Notes under the pieces: model-generated
Told to the model about the DNA's origin: nothing
What the model saw: the letters and a program-made list of their open reading frames with translations, nothing else
The model's database searches: none
Part shown: in pieces, positions 10,856 through 20,755 of the stretch
Layout of the letters: every line of letters begins with the position of its first letter
Position numbering within the stretch: the stretch's first letter is position 1
Program-made: the position numbers and the translations under genes
NCBI RefSeq assembly: GCF_041468085.1
Contig: NZ_CP121017.1
Coordinates: forward strand, 4,053,501 to 4,117,500
Length of the DNA: 64,000 nt
Direction of reading: 5' to 3'
Source: Tistrella mobilis
Lineage (GTDB): Bacteria > Pseudomonadota > Alphaproteobacteria > Tistrellales > Tistrellaceae

Positions 10856-11836
10856 TCAGTTCCGGACCTGAAGACGGTCGGCGATATCGGCCTCGGCCAG
10901 ATGCACGCGGGCCATGGCCGCCTCGACCACGCCCCGTGGCGGCAGATGCGGCCCCACAAGGCCAAGCTTGGTCGCGGCGAAGGCGGTGCCGGCGCGGGCG
11001 ATCCGCTCCAGATCCCCCCCCTCTGCCTGAGCGGCGACGATGCCGGCGACCATGGCATCACCCGCCCCCACCGTACTCAGCACCCGCTCGGGCGGCAGGC
11101 CGGCATGGATCGCGCGGGTGGCGGTCACGAACAGGGCCCCCTCCGCCCCCATCGAGACCACCACCAGCGCGATCCCCCGCGCAACGAGGCCCTGCGCCGC
11201 CGCCAGCAGATCGGCCCTGGTTTCAAGCCGCCGGCCGGCCCAGGCGGCAAGCTCGTCCCGGTTGGGCTTCACGCAGTCGGGCAGCGCATCCTCGTCGGCA
11301 CCCAGGGCGGCGGCGAGCGGCGCGCCGCTCGTATCCAGCACCACCCGGGCGCCGCGGGCGCGGAGCCTGCGGCAGAGATCGGGATAGATGTCCACCGCCA
11401 CCCCTGACGGCAGGCTGCCGGCCAGCACCACCACCGATTCCGGCCCCGCCACCTCGTCGAGCACGCTGCGAAGCCGGCCGAGATCGGCCGCCCCGACGCC
11501 AAGCCCGGGCAGGTTGATGTCGGTGGTATCCGCAGCCGCCAGATCCGCCAGCTTCACATTGACCCGGGTCTCCCCCGGAACCCTGAGGAAGCGGTCAGCG
11601 ATGCGCCCGGCGGCGAACAGCCCGTCGAAGGCCGCGGCATTGTCGCGCCCCAGGATGCCGGTCGCGGTGACCCGGAACCCCCAATCGGCCAGACAGCTTG
11701 CGACATTGACGCCCTTGCCGCCGGGGCTGCGTTCCACCCGCTTCGCCCGATGAACCTCTCCCGGCACCAGATGGTCGATCACGATCGTCTGGTCGATCGC
11801 CGGGTTGAGGGTGACGGTGATGATTGCCGCCGTCAT
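10856..11836 (-). CDS. fruK: 1-phosphofructokinase
   Basis: A PfkB-family kinase of 326 residues converting fructose-1-phosphate to fructose-1,6-bisphosphate. [11 protein letters not shown] begins the protein, [10 protein letters not shown] is the first PfkB signature, and [12 protein letters not shown] carries the catalytic aspartate of the second. Its start overlaps the stop of fruB by ATGA, and fruA follows 34 bp later, giving the standard fructose operon order. Confidence 0.96.
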   Translation of the reverse strand: MTAAIITVTLNPAIDQTIVIDHLVPGEVHRAKRVERSPGGKGVNVASCLADWGFRVTATGILGRDNAAAFDGLFAAGRIADRFLRVPGETRVNVKLADLAAADTTDINLPGLGVGAADLGRLRSVLDEVAGPESVVVLAGSLPSGVAVDIYPDLCRRLRARGARVVLDTSGAPLAAALGADEDALPDCVKPNRDELAAWAGRRLETRADLLAAAQGLVARGIALVVVSMGAEGALFVTATRAIHAGLPPERVLSTVGAGDAMVAGIVAAQAEGGDLERIARAGTAFAATKLGLVGPHLPPRGVVEAAMARVHLAEADIADRLQVRN

Positions 11837-14376
11837 GCGCCGAGCCTCGCCTCCAGCGCCCGGACGTCGGCGGCGGTGCCGGCGGCGAGGGCCTCGTCGG
11901 CCAGCGCCTTCAGCGCCCCGTGGTCCAGACCGCGCAGCCGGGCCTTGACCGCCGGAATGTCCCGCGGGGTCATCGACAGCTCGCGCACGCCAAGGCCTGC
12001 AAGCAGCGCCGCGCCGAAGGGATCGCCGGCGATACCGCCGCAGACGCCGACCCAGCGGCCGGCACGGGCGGCGCCGTCGACCGTCATCCGGATCAGACGC
12101 AGCACGGCCGGGTGCAGGCTGTCCGCCTCGGCGGCCAGCTCCGGATGCTGGCGGTCGATCGCCAGGCCGTACTGGGTGAGATCATTGGTGCCGATCGAAA
12201 AGAAATCGACATGGGGTGCAAAGACATCCGCCTGCACGGCCGTCGACGGCACCTCGACCATGATGCCGAGCGGTACCTCGGGTGCATCGAGATCGGCGCG
12301 GATACGGTCGGCGATCCGGCGCAGTTCCAGCACCTCGCCCAGCGAGGTGATCATGGGGAACATGATCGAGAGCCTTGCGCCGTCGCGGGCCGCGCGATAG
12401 AGCGCGCGCAGCTGCGGCTCCAGCAGATCGGGCCGGCGCAGCAGCAGCCGGGCGCCGCGCACGCCAAGGAACGGGTTCTCTTCATGCGGCAGATGCAGAT
12501 GCGCCACCTGCTTGTCGCCGCCGATATCGAGCGCCCGCACGATCAGCGGCCGGCCGTCGAGGGCAGCCGCCATGTCGCGATAGAAGGCGTATTGTTCGTC
12601 TTCGTCCGGCGTGCGGTCGCGTTCGAGGAACAGGAATTCCGTCCGCATCAGTCCGACGCCTTCAGCCCCCTGATCGAGCGCCAGCGGCACCTGGTCGGGA
12701 CGGTTGACATTGGCACCGATCTCGACGGTGTGGCCGTCGGTTGTCCGGGCCGGCAGGCCGCGTTCCTCCGCCTCCCGCGCCCGCAGGGCCGCCTGCTCGT
12801 CGGCCCAGGTCCGGGCGGCGGCGAGGGCCGCCTCGGACGGGTCGACATAGAGCCGCCCGGCCTGGCCGTCCAGGATCACCTGCGTGCCGGGGGCGAGGTC
12901 GAGCAGCGCGCCACCCGCGGCCACCATCGCCGGCAGGCCGAGCGTGCGCGCCAGAATCGCGGTATGGGAGGTGGGGCCGCCCTGGGCGGTGGCGAGACCG
13001 ATCACCTTGCCCGTATCCAGCCCGGCCGTGTCGGAGGGGGAGAGATCGGCGGCCAGCAGGATCACCGGCCCCTCGGGCAGGTCGCCGATGCCGCCCTGGG
13101 CCAGGCCCGGTTCGATCCGCAGCAGAACCCGCCGGCCGACATCGCGCAGATCCGCAGCCCGGGCCGCGAGCACCGGATTGTCGGAGGCCGCCAGCCGGCC
13201 GGCCAGCCGCTCCACCGCCTCGTGCCACGACCAGGCGACGCCATGGCCTTCGACCATCAGCTGACAGGCGAGCGTCACCAGATCGGCATCGTTCAGCAGT
13301 TCGGCCTGGGCCTCGAAGATCTTCGCTTCGGCAGCCCCCAGCCGGCGGGAGGTGTCGTCCGCCAGAACCTTGAGCTGTTCGCGGGTCAATTGCAGCGCGC
13401 CATGGAGCGCATCGCCGCCCTCGATCAGCGGCACCGGCCGGTCCGGCACGGTGATCGGGCCGGATGCCAGCACATGAACGCGGCCGATGGCGAGGCCGGG
13501 GGAAGCGGGCAGGCCCGCCACCGGCACCAGCCCGGCATCGGCGGGCGGGGTCCAGCCGGCAACCGGTGCGGCGGCCCGCTCGGCCGCTCGGGCGGCTGCC
13601 GCCCGCTCCTCCTGCCCCAGGCGGTCCATCACCGCCTTCATCTGCTGCAGCGCCCGGGCGGCATCGGCCCCGTCGGCCGAAACCCGGACGCTGTCGCCCT
13701 GCTTCAGGCCAAGCTGGAGCAGGGGGATCATGTTTTTGGCGTCCGCCGCCTCGCCGCCATGACGGATGCGGATCCGGGCCTGGAACCGCCGGGCCGTATC
13801 GGCCCAGACAGAGGCGGGGCGGGCATGAAGGCCGGTCGGGTAGTCGACCGTCCAGTCGAAACCTTCGGCGAAGTCGGCCACGTCGCCGGCCGCGGCAGCC
13901 GGCCCGTCTTCGCCGGCCAGTGCCCCGATGATGTCTTCGACCCGGGTGGTGCGGGTAAGCCGGGCAAGCCGCGCCTCGTCGTTCAGCAGCCGGGTCAGAC
14001 GGCGCAGAATCGCGATATGGGCATCGGATTTTGCCGCGATCGCCACCACCAGACGGGCCGTCTGGCCGTCATTCCAGGTCACGCCGTCGGGCACCTGCAG
14101 CACCGCGACGGCATTGCCGTGGACCAGTGCCCGGTCGTCGACCATGCCATGGGGGATGGCCACGCCCGCCCCCAGAAAGGTGTTCGCCACCGCCTCGCGC
14201 TTCAGCATGCTCTCGACATAGGCCGGCGCGCAGATGCCGGCGGCGACCAGCATCTGCGCCGCCTCGCGAATGGCTGTCGGCTTGTCGGCCGGGGCAGCCC
14301 CCAGCCGGATGAGATCACGACGGATGGCGGCGGCGCCATCAGCCGGCGGCGCGAAGGGCTCGGGGGCTGGCGTCAT
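11833..14376 (-). CDS. fruB: Multiphosphoryl transfer protein: PTS IIA(Fru)-HPr-Enzyme I fusion
   Basis: An 847-residue fusion of all soluble phosphocarriers needed by FruA. Residues about 1-155 are IIA with the phospho-histidine in GVAIPHGM (H76). Residues about 172-265 are HPr with PTGLHARPAS (H184). The rest is Enzyme I, with phospho-histidine in GGPTSHTAILAR (H471) followed by GLMRTEFLFL, IGTNDLTQY and the active-site cysteine in VCGGIAGD. The same fusion is known as MTP in purple bacteria. The ATG at 14376 was chosen because residues before it have no family similarity; the frame itself opens at 14544. It is the first gene of the operon, divergent from the LacI-family gene. Confidence 0.95.
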   Translation of the reverse strand: MTPAPEPFAPPADGAAAIRRDLIRLGAAPADKPTAIREAAQMLVAAGICAPAYVESMLKREAVANTFLGAGVAIPHGMVDDRALVHGNAVAVLQVPDGVTWNDGQTARLVVAIAAKSDAHIAILRRLTRLLNDEARLARLTRTTRVEDIIGALAGEDGPAAAAGDVADFAEGFDWTVDYPTGLHARPASVWADTARRFQARIRIRHGGEAADAKNMIPLLQLGLKQGDSVRVSADGADAARALQQMKAVMDRLGQEERAAAARAAERAAAPVAGWTPPADAGLVPVAGLPASPGLAIGRVHVLASGPITVPDRPVPLIEGGDALHGALQLTREQLKVLADDTSRRLGAAEAKIFEAQAELLNDADLVTLACQLMVEGHGVAWSWHEAVERLAGRLAASDNPVLAARAADLRDVGRRVLLRIEPGLAQGGIGDLPEGPVILLAADLSPSDTAGLDTGKVIGLATAQGGPTSHTAILARTLGLPAMVAAGGALLDLAPGTQVILDGQAGRLYVDPSEAALAAARTWADEQAALRAREAEERGLPARTTDGHTVEIGANVNRPDQVPLALDQGAEGVGLMRTEFLFLERDRTPDEDEQYAFYRDMAAALDGRPLIVRALDIGGDKQVAHLHLPHEENPFLGVRGARLLLRRPDLLEPQLRALYRAARDGARLSIMFPMITSLGEVLELRRIADRIRADLDAPEVPLGIMVEVPSTAVQADVFAPHVDFFSIGTNDLTQYGLAIDRQHPELAAEADSLHPAVLRLIRMTVDGAARAGRWVGVCGGIAGDPFGAALLAGLGVRELSMTPRDIPAVKARLRGLDHGALKALADEALAAGTAADVRALEARLGA

Positions 14377-14527
14377 CGTCTGGTCTTCCTCCCCTGCCCG
14401 GCCATCTGCATCGGGCCCCTGTTTTCGGGACCACCGGGCGTGTCGACAGGCACGCAGCCGGGGCGGCCCGCCTGGCCGATCTCGGGGCGTGCGGAATTTT
14501 CGTGCCGGATGGCACCTCGGGGTGAAT

Positions 14528-14541
14528 TGAAATCGATTACA
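14528..14541. promoter_or_regulatory. Candidate FruR operator, fruB side
   Basis: TGAAATCGATTACA is a near-perfect 14-bp palindrome with the central CG typical of LacI-family sites. It matches the second site at 14639-14652 in 12 of 14 positions (shared pattern TGAAAWCGATTWCA). It lies about 150 bp upstream of fruB. Confidence 0.65.
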
Positions 14542-14638
14542 CAAACACTGTCAAGACAGCACCCTTTCACACATATGCTGCACCGCAGCAAATGCTTGCA
14601 TTCCGCCAGCCGATGGGCGAAAATTCAGCCTACGAAGC

Positions 14639-14652
14639 TGAAAACGATTTCA
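14639..14652. promoter_or_regulatory. Candidate FruR operator overlapping the fruR leader
   Basis: TGAAAACGATTTCA, flanked by C and G to give 6-bp arms CTGAAA/TTTCAG, ends 4 bp before the fruR ATG (14657). A repressor bound here would block the ribosome-site region of its own gene, suggesting autorepression. See the sister site at 14528-14541. Confidence 0.65.
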
Positions 14653-14656
14653 GGTC

Positions 14657-15667
14657 ATGTCCACGCTCAAGGCCAGAATCAAGGATGTCGCCCGCGAAGC
14701 CGGGGTCTCGGTCGCAACCGTATCCCGGGTGCTGACCGGCGGCCCGGTCAGCACGCAGTTGCGCGACAAGGTCGATGCGGCGATCCGCGCCACCGGCTAC
14801 CGGCCCAATCTCTCGGCGCGCCGGCTGCGCTCTCAGCACAGCCGGACGATCGGCCTGATCGTGTCCGACATCCGCAACCCCTTCTTCACCGCGGTCAGCC
14901 GTGCCGTCGAAGATGCCGCCTACGAGGCCGGCATGCGGGTCATCCTGTGCAACACCGACGAAAACCCTGAAAAGGAGGCGATGTATCTGCGCCTCATGCA
15001 GGAAGAGCGGGTGACCGGGCTGATCTTCGCGCCCACCCGCACCTCGGCCGAAGCCCTGTCGCAGACCGCGCTGGATTTCCCGGCGGTGCTGATCGATCGC
15101 GTCGGCCCGCCGGGCCTGCACGATGCGGTGGTGCTCGACAACGCCGCCGCCGCCCATACCCTGGTCTCGCATCTGATGGAACAGGGCTATCGCCGGATCG
15201 GCGGCCTGTTCGGCAATACGAGTACGACGGGCATCGAGCGCCATGCCGGCTTTGCCGCAGCCCTGGCCGCCCGGGGCCTGGCGGCACCCGCCCGTTTCAT
15301 CCCGCCCACCGCAGATGCGGGCGAGGCAGAGTTGCTGGACTGGATGCAGTCGTCCGATCGCCCGGATGCACTGATCGCAAGCAACGGCCAGCTGCTGCTG
15401 GGCGTCGCCCGGGCCATCCGCCGCCTGGGGCTCAGCATGCCCCACGATCTGGCGGTTGCCGGTTTCGATAACGAGACCTGGACCAGCCTGGTCGGCCCCG
15501 GCCTGACCGTCATCGAACAGCCGGTTCACGAGATCGGCACCACTGCCATGTCGCTGCTGTTCGATCGGCTGCAGCGCCCCGGCGGCCCTGCCCGCAAGAT
15601 GGTGCTCTCGGGCCGGCCGATCCTGCGCGGCTCCACCGGCGCACGGCTGCGCGCCGTCGCAAACTGA
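14657..15667 (+). CDS. fruR: LacI-family transcriptional repressor of the fructose operon
   Basis: A 336-residue regulator. The N-terminal helix-turn-helix is classical (IKDVAREAGVSVATVSRVL, residues about 8-26), followed by the hinge (GYRPNLSARRLRS) and a periplasmic-binding-protein-like sugar domain (IGLIVSDIRNPFF). It is divergent from fruBKA, and two matching LacI-type palindromes lie in the gap. Role inferred from position: repression relieved by a fructose phosphate. An intrinsic terminator follows. Confidence 0.87.
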   Translation: MSTLKARIKDVAREAGVSVATVSRVLTGGPVSTQLRDKVDAAIRATGYRPNLSARRLRSQHSRTIGLIVSDIRNPFFTAVSRAVEDAAYEAGMRVILCNTDENPEKEAMYLRLMQEERVTGLIFAPTRTSAEALSQTALDFPAVLIDRVGPPGLHDAVVLDNAAAAHTLVSHLMEQGYRRIGGLFGNTSTTGIERHAGFAAALAARGLAAPARFIPPTADAGEAELLDWMQSSDRPDALIASNGQLLLGVARAIRRLGLSMPHDLAVAGFDNETWTSLVGPGLTVIEQPVHEIGTTAMSLLFDRLQRPGGPARKMVLSGRPILRGSTGARLRAVAN

Positions 15668-15675
15668 TCCACCCG

Positions 15676-15698
15676 GCCCGGCCCTGCCGGGCTGTTTT
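15676..15698 (+). terminator. Intrinsic terminator after fruR
   Basis: Perfect 7-bp stem GCCCGGC (15676-15682) / GCCGGGC (15686-15692), 3-nt loop, then TGTTTT. It lies 9 bp after the fruR stop and separates it from the metal-sensor operon. Confidence 0.85.
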
Positions 15699-15710
15699 CT
15701 GCCTCGACTC

Positions 15711-15727
15711 ATCCCCTCCAGGGGGAT
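15711..15727. promoter_or_regulatory. Candidate CsoR/InrS-type operator
   Basis: ATCCCC-TCCAG-GGGGAT has perfect 6-bp arms around a G/C tract, the form of operators bound by CsoR/RcnR/InrS sensors. It ends 12 bp before the sensor ATG at 15740. Confidence 0.6.
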
Positions 15728-15739
15728 AGGATCCAGGTC

Positions 15740-16021
15740 ATGACAGAGCATCCGCATCTCCATGCCAGCCATCCGGACGTGATCAAGCGCCTGAAGCGCG
15801 CCGAGGGCCATCTGCGCAGCGTCGTGCAGATGATCGAGGCCGGGCGCCCCTGCCTCGACGTCGCCCAGCAGCTCCATGCGGTCGAAAAGGCGGTGGCACA
15901 GGCCAAACGCACCCTGATCCAGGATCATCTGGACCACTGCCTCGACGATGTCGCGGCACCGCTGGATGGGGCGCGGCGGCAGGTGCTCACCGACTTCAAG
16001 GCAATCGCAAAGTATCTCTGA
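15740..16021 (+). CDS. CsoR/RcnR-family metal sensor, InrS-like (probable nickel repressor)
   Basis: A 93-residue all-helical repressor of the DUF156 family (VIKRLKRAEGHLRSVVQMIE). The ligand positions used to tell family members apart read H6, C38, H63 and C67. The spacings (32, 25 and 4) equal those of the nickel sensor InrS (H21, C53, H78, C82). RcnR has His at the last position and FrmR lacks a ligand there. The gene is followed 37 bp later by an MFS exporter with a histidine-rich tail. I infer nickel (possibly cobalt or copper) derepression of that exporter. A palindromic G-tract operator precedes it. Confidence 0.82.
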   Translation: MTEHPHLHASHPDVIKRLKRAEGHLRSVVQMIEAGRPCLDVAQQLHAVEKAVAQAKRTLIQDHLDHCLDDVAAPLDGARRQVLTDFKAIAKYL

Positions 16022-16058
16022 CCTCCCGGAATCCCCGACCTCCCGGAGAACCCGTTCC

Positions 16059-17378
16059 ATGGCGGTACTGCCCGCGAACCGTGTCTGGCGTCGCCTGTTC
16101 CTGGCGCAGATCGTGGCGCTGTCGGGCACGGGGCTTGCCACTGTGGCGCTCGGCCTGCTGGCCTGGGATCTGGCGGGGCCTCAGGCGGGCACCGTGCTCG
16201 GCACCGCGCTCGCGATCAAGATGGTCGCCTATGTCGGCGTGGCGCCGGTTGCAGCCGCATTTGCCGAACGGCTGCCAAGACGGCGGCTGCTGGTCGGGCT
16301 GGATCTCGTCCGGGCGGCGATGGCGGCCTGCCTGCCTTTCGTGACCGAGATCTGGCAGGTCTATCTGCTGATCTTCCTGCTGCAATCGGCCTCCGCCGCC
16401 TTCACACCGACCGTGCAGGCCCTGATCCCCGACATTCTGACGGACGAGGCCGCGTATACCAGGGCACTGTCCGCCTCACGCCTCGCCTACGACCTTGAGG
16501 CGGTGGCAAGTCCGGCCCTCGCCGCCGCCCTGCTCAGCGTCACGGGCTTTCACGCCCTGTTCGGTGGAACCGCCCTGGGCTTCCTGGTCTCGGCAGGGCT
16601 GATCGCCGGCCTCGCCCTCCCGGCGTTCCGGGCGGCCGGTCCGCGACCGCCTCTCGGCCGGCGAAGCCTCGACGGCCTGCACATCATCCTGGCCACCCCC
16701 CGGCTGCGGGCGCTGGCAGCCATCGATCTGGCCCTGGCCGCGGCCGGCGCCATGGTGATCGTCAACACGGTGGTGATCGTGCAGGGCCGGCTTGGCCTGA
16801 ACGAAAGCCGGACGGCACTCCTGCTCGCGATCAACGGCGCAGGCTCGATGCTCGCCGCCCTTACCCTGCCGCGCCTGCTCGACCGGTTGCCGGAACGACG
16901 GGTCATGCTGACGGGCACGGCGCTGCTCGCCCCCTGCCTTCTGGCCGGGCTGACGACCCCCACCCCCCTGACCCTCGCCGCCCTCTGGTTCACGCTGGGG
17001 CTGGCATCGGCATATGCCCAGACGCCGGCGGGCCGGCTCCTCCGCCGGTCGGCAGCCCCCGAGGACCGCCCGGCCCTGTTCGCGGCGCAGTTCGCGGTCT
17101 CTCATGCCTGCTGGCTGCTTGCCTATCCGCTGGCCGGCTGGGGCGGTGCGGTCCTCGGCACGGATGCGGCATTCGCGATGATGGCCGTGATCGCCGGCAT
17201 CGCCGCCACCGCGGCCATGCTGTTCTGGCACAGCCATGATCCGGCGGTCGTGGAGCACGTGCACGCGGCCCTGCCAGAGGGACATCCGCATCTCGCCGAT
17301 GCCCGCCCCGGCCCCCGGGGCCACGTGCACGCCCATGCCTTCGTGATCGACCGTCACCATCGCCACTGGCCCCGGTGA
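16059..17378 (+). CDS. MFS metal-efflux transporter with His-rich C-terminus (NreB/NrsD-like)
   Basis: A 439-residue major-facilitator protein with about 12 membrane helices. After the last helix comes a tail of roughly 50 residues rich in histidine (HSHDP, HVHAALPEGHPHL, HVHAHAF, DRHHRHW), as in the nickel-resistance exporters NreB and NrsD. The start MAVLPANRVWRR at 16059 is preferred over upstream in-frame codons because those lie inside the sensor gene. Same operon as the InrS-like sensor. Nickel export is inferred from the tail plus the sensor ligands. Confidence 0.8.
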   Translation: MAVLPANRVWRRLFLAQIVALSGTGLATVALGLLAWDLAGPQAGTVLGTALAIKMVAYVGVAPVAAAFAERLPRRRLLVGLDLVRAAMAACLPFVTEIWQVYLLIFLLQSASAAFTPTVQALIPDILTDEAAYTRALSASRLAYDLEAVASPALAAALLSVTGFHALFGGTALGFLVSAGLIAGLALPAFRAAGPRPPLGRRSLDGLHIILATPRLRALAAIDLALAAAGAMVIVNTVVIVQGRLGLNESRTALLLAINGAGSMLAALTLPRLLDRLPERRVMLTGTALLAPCLLAGLTTPTPLTLAALWFTLGLASAYAQTPAGRLLRRSAAPEDRPALFAAQFAVSHACWLLAYPLAGWGGAVLGTDAAFAMMAVIAGIAATAAMLFWHSHDPAVVEHVHAALPEGHPHLADARPGPRGHVHAHAFVIDRHHRHWPR

Positions 17379-17422
17379 CGGGAGGGCGCGATCGCGACCG
17401 CATGGAAGCGGAAGCCGCGCGT

Positions 17423-17653
17423 TCAGTCGGGAAGCTTCACCACCGGCACCAGCTGATCACCCCAATGGCCGACACCGTCGTGGATGCGGCTGACGCGATG
17501 CAGCTCGACCGTCGCCCCCGCCTGAACCGCTGCCGAGACGGCATGGTTCAGGCGATGAACATGGTCGGCAAGACGGCGGATGGCGGTGTCGCGATCCGGG
17601 GGATGCGGACAGGAACCGCTGCCCGGAATGGCGATCATCTCGGCGTCGTACAT
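17423..17653 (-). CDS. Small hypothetical protein in the glyoxylate operon
   Basis: A 76-residue acidic/neutral protein starting MYDAEMIAIPGSGS from the ATG at 17653, with a strong ribosome site (GAGGAGG, about 9 nt upstream). It begins 13 bp after the isocitrate lyase stop, so it is very probably co-transcribed with aceBA. It is rich in His and Asp, has no membrane segment or signal peptide, and contains a predicted helix (RRLADHVHRLNHAVSAAVQ) followed by a short beta-like segment ending DQLVPVVKLPD. I do not recognise the family and propose no function. Confidence 0.7.
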   Translation of the reverse strand: MYDAEMIAIPGSGSCPHPPDRDTAIRRLADHVHRLNHAVSAAVQAGATVELHRVSRIHDGVGHWGDQLVPVVKLPD

Positions 17654-17666
17654 GGGAACAGCCTCC

Positions 17667-18965
17667 TCACTCGGCCGCGGATTTGTCGACGGATTTGTCG
17701 AATTGTGCGGCCTCGGTCGATTCCGCCATGGCGGTGGTCGACGACCGGCCGCCGGTGATGGCCAGGGACACGGCGTCGAAATAGCCGGTGCCGACCTCGC
17801 GCTGATGGCGGGTGGCCGTGTAGCCGGCGGCCTCCGCGGCGAATTCGGCCTGCTGCAGCTCGGCATAGGCCGCCATGCCCCGATCGCGGTAGCCGCGGGC
17901 CAGTTCGAACATGCCGTGATTGAGCTGATGGAAGCCGGCCAGCGTCACGAACTGGAAGCGGTAACCCATCGCCCCCAGCTCCCGCTGAAAGCGGGCGATA
18001 TCAGCGTCCGACAGCTTCGCCCGCCAATTGAACGACGGTGAACAGTTATAGGCGAGCAGCTTGCCCGGATACTGCGCCTGCACCGCTTCGGCAAACCGGC
18101 GCGCATCGGCCAGATCCGGATGCGACGTTTCCCACCACAGCAGATCGGCATAGGGCGCATAGGCGAGGCCACGGGCGATACAGGCATCGACACCATTGCG
18201 GAAGGCGTGGAAGCCTTCGGACGTGCGCTCGCCCGGCTCGATGAACGGCCGGTCGCGCTCGTCGATGTCCGAGGTGATCAGCTTTGCCGCCTCGGCATCG
18301 GTACGGGCCACGATCAGCGTCGGCACCCCCATCACATCGGCTGCGAGGCGGGCCGCCGTCAGGTTGCGGATATGGGCCGCGATCGGAATCAGGACCTTGC
18401 CGCCCAGATGGCCGCATTTCTTTTCCGACGCCAGCTGGTCTTCAAAGTGAACGCCGGCCGCTCCGGCCTCGATATAGGCCTTCATGATCTCGAAGGCGTT
18501 GAGCGGGCCGCCGAAGCCGGCCTCGGCATCCGCCACGATCGGCGCGAACCAGTCATCCACACTGCGCCGGCCTTCGGCATGCTCGATCTGGTCGGCGCGC
18601 TGCAATGTACGGTTGATTCGCCGGGCGAGTTCCGGTCCCGAATTGGCCGGGTAGAGGCTCTGATCCGGATACATGGCGCCGGCCTGGTTGGCATCCGCGG
18701 CCACCTGCCAGCCCGAGAGATAGATCGCCTTCAGCCCGGCGCGCACCATCTGCATGGCCTGATTGCCCGAAAGCGCACCCAGGGCATTGATGTAGGGCTC
18801 GTCCTGAAGCAGTTGCCAGAGGCGGTTGGCGCCGCGCTCGGCCAGGCTGTGGGCGATGCGCACCGATCCGCGCAACCGCTCGACATCGGCCGCAGAATAG
18901 CTGCGGGTGATGCCGTCGAAACGGCCGGCGGGCGCGCCGGGCACAAGGGTGGCGAAGCTGGTCAT
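17667..18965 (-). CDS. aceA: Isocitrate lyase
   Basis: A 432-residue enzyme splitting isocitrate into succinate and glyoxylate, first step of the glyoxylate shunt. Diagnostic motifs are [10 protein letters not shown], the metal region [11 protein letters not shown], and the catalytic KKCGH loop. Length is that of bacterial ICL. It follows aceB by 40 bp on the same strand. The last 15 or so residues carry two DKS repeats ([11 protein letters not shown]), an unusual tail. Confidence 0.97.
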   Translation of the reverse strand: MTSFATLVPGAPAGRFDGITRSYSAADVERLRGSVRIAHSLAERGANRLWQLLQDEPYINALGALSGNQAMQMVRAGLKAIYLSGWQVAADANQAGAMYPDQSLYPANSGPELARRINRTLQRADQIEHAEGRRSVDDWFAPIVADAEAGFGGPLNAFEIMKAYIEAGAAGVHFEDQLASEKKCGHLGGKVLIPIAAHIRNLTAARLAADVMGVPTLIVARTDAEAAKLITSDIDERDRPFIEPGERTSEGFHAFRNGVDACIARGLAYAPYADLLWWETSHPDLADARRFAEAVQAQYPGKLLAYNCSPSFNWRAKLSDADIARFQRELGAMGYRFQFVTLAGFHQLNHGMFELARGYRDRGMAAYAELQQAEFAAEAAGYTATRHQREVGTGYFDAVSLAITGGRSSTTAMAESTEAAQFDKSVDKSAAE

Positions 18966-19005
18966 GGGGAGGGGGCTCCTCGTCGATCGTCGGTGGAGGA
19001 CGTCG

Positions 19006-20604
<1,599 letters not shown>

Positions 20605-20686
20605 GGCCATGTCTCCGGTCGTCATTTCCTCGTGTCACAGGATTGACAGACCGGCGGCGCACGTTCACCACTGAAATACCGAAAAA

Positions 20687-20714
20687 GGTTTGCAAGTCAA
20701 AGTTTTGACCTTGC
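20687..20714. promoter_or_regulatory. Candidate operator between aceB and the RamB-like gene
   Basis: The gap holds GGTTTGCAAG (20687-20696), which starts an imperfect inverted repeat GCAAG-TCAAA...TTGA-CCTTGC (20692-20714). A second related half, AAGTTTGTGAAAG, lies at 20731-20743. Corynebacterial RamB binds sites containing TTTGCAAA, so this is a reasonable operator candidate, by analogy only. Confidence 0.4.
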
Positions 20715-20755
20715 CTGTCGCCATCATGTAAAGTTTGTGAAAGTCGCCGCGGCAT

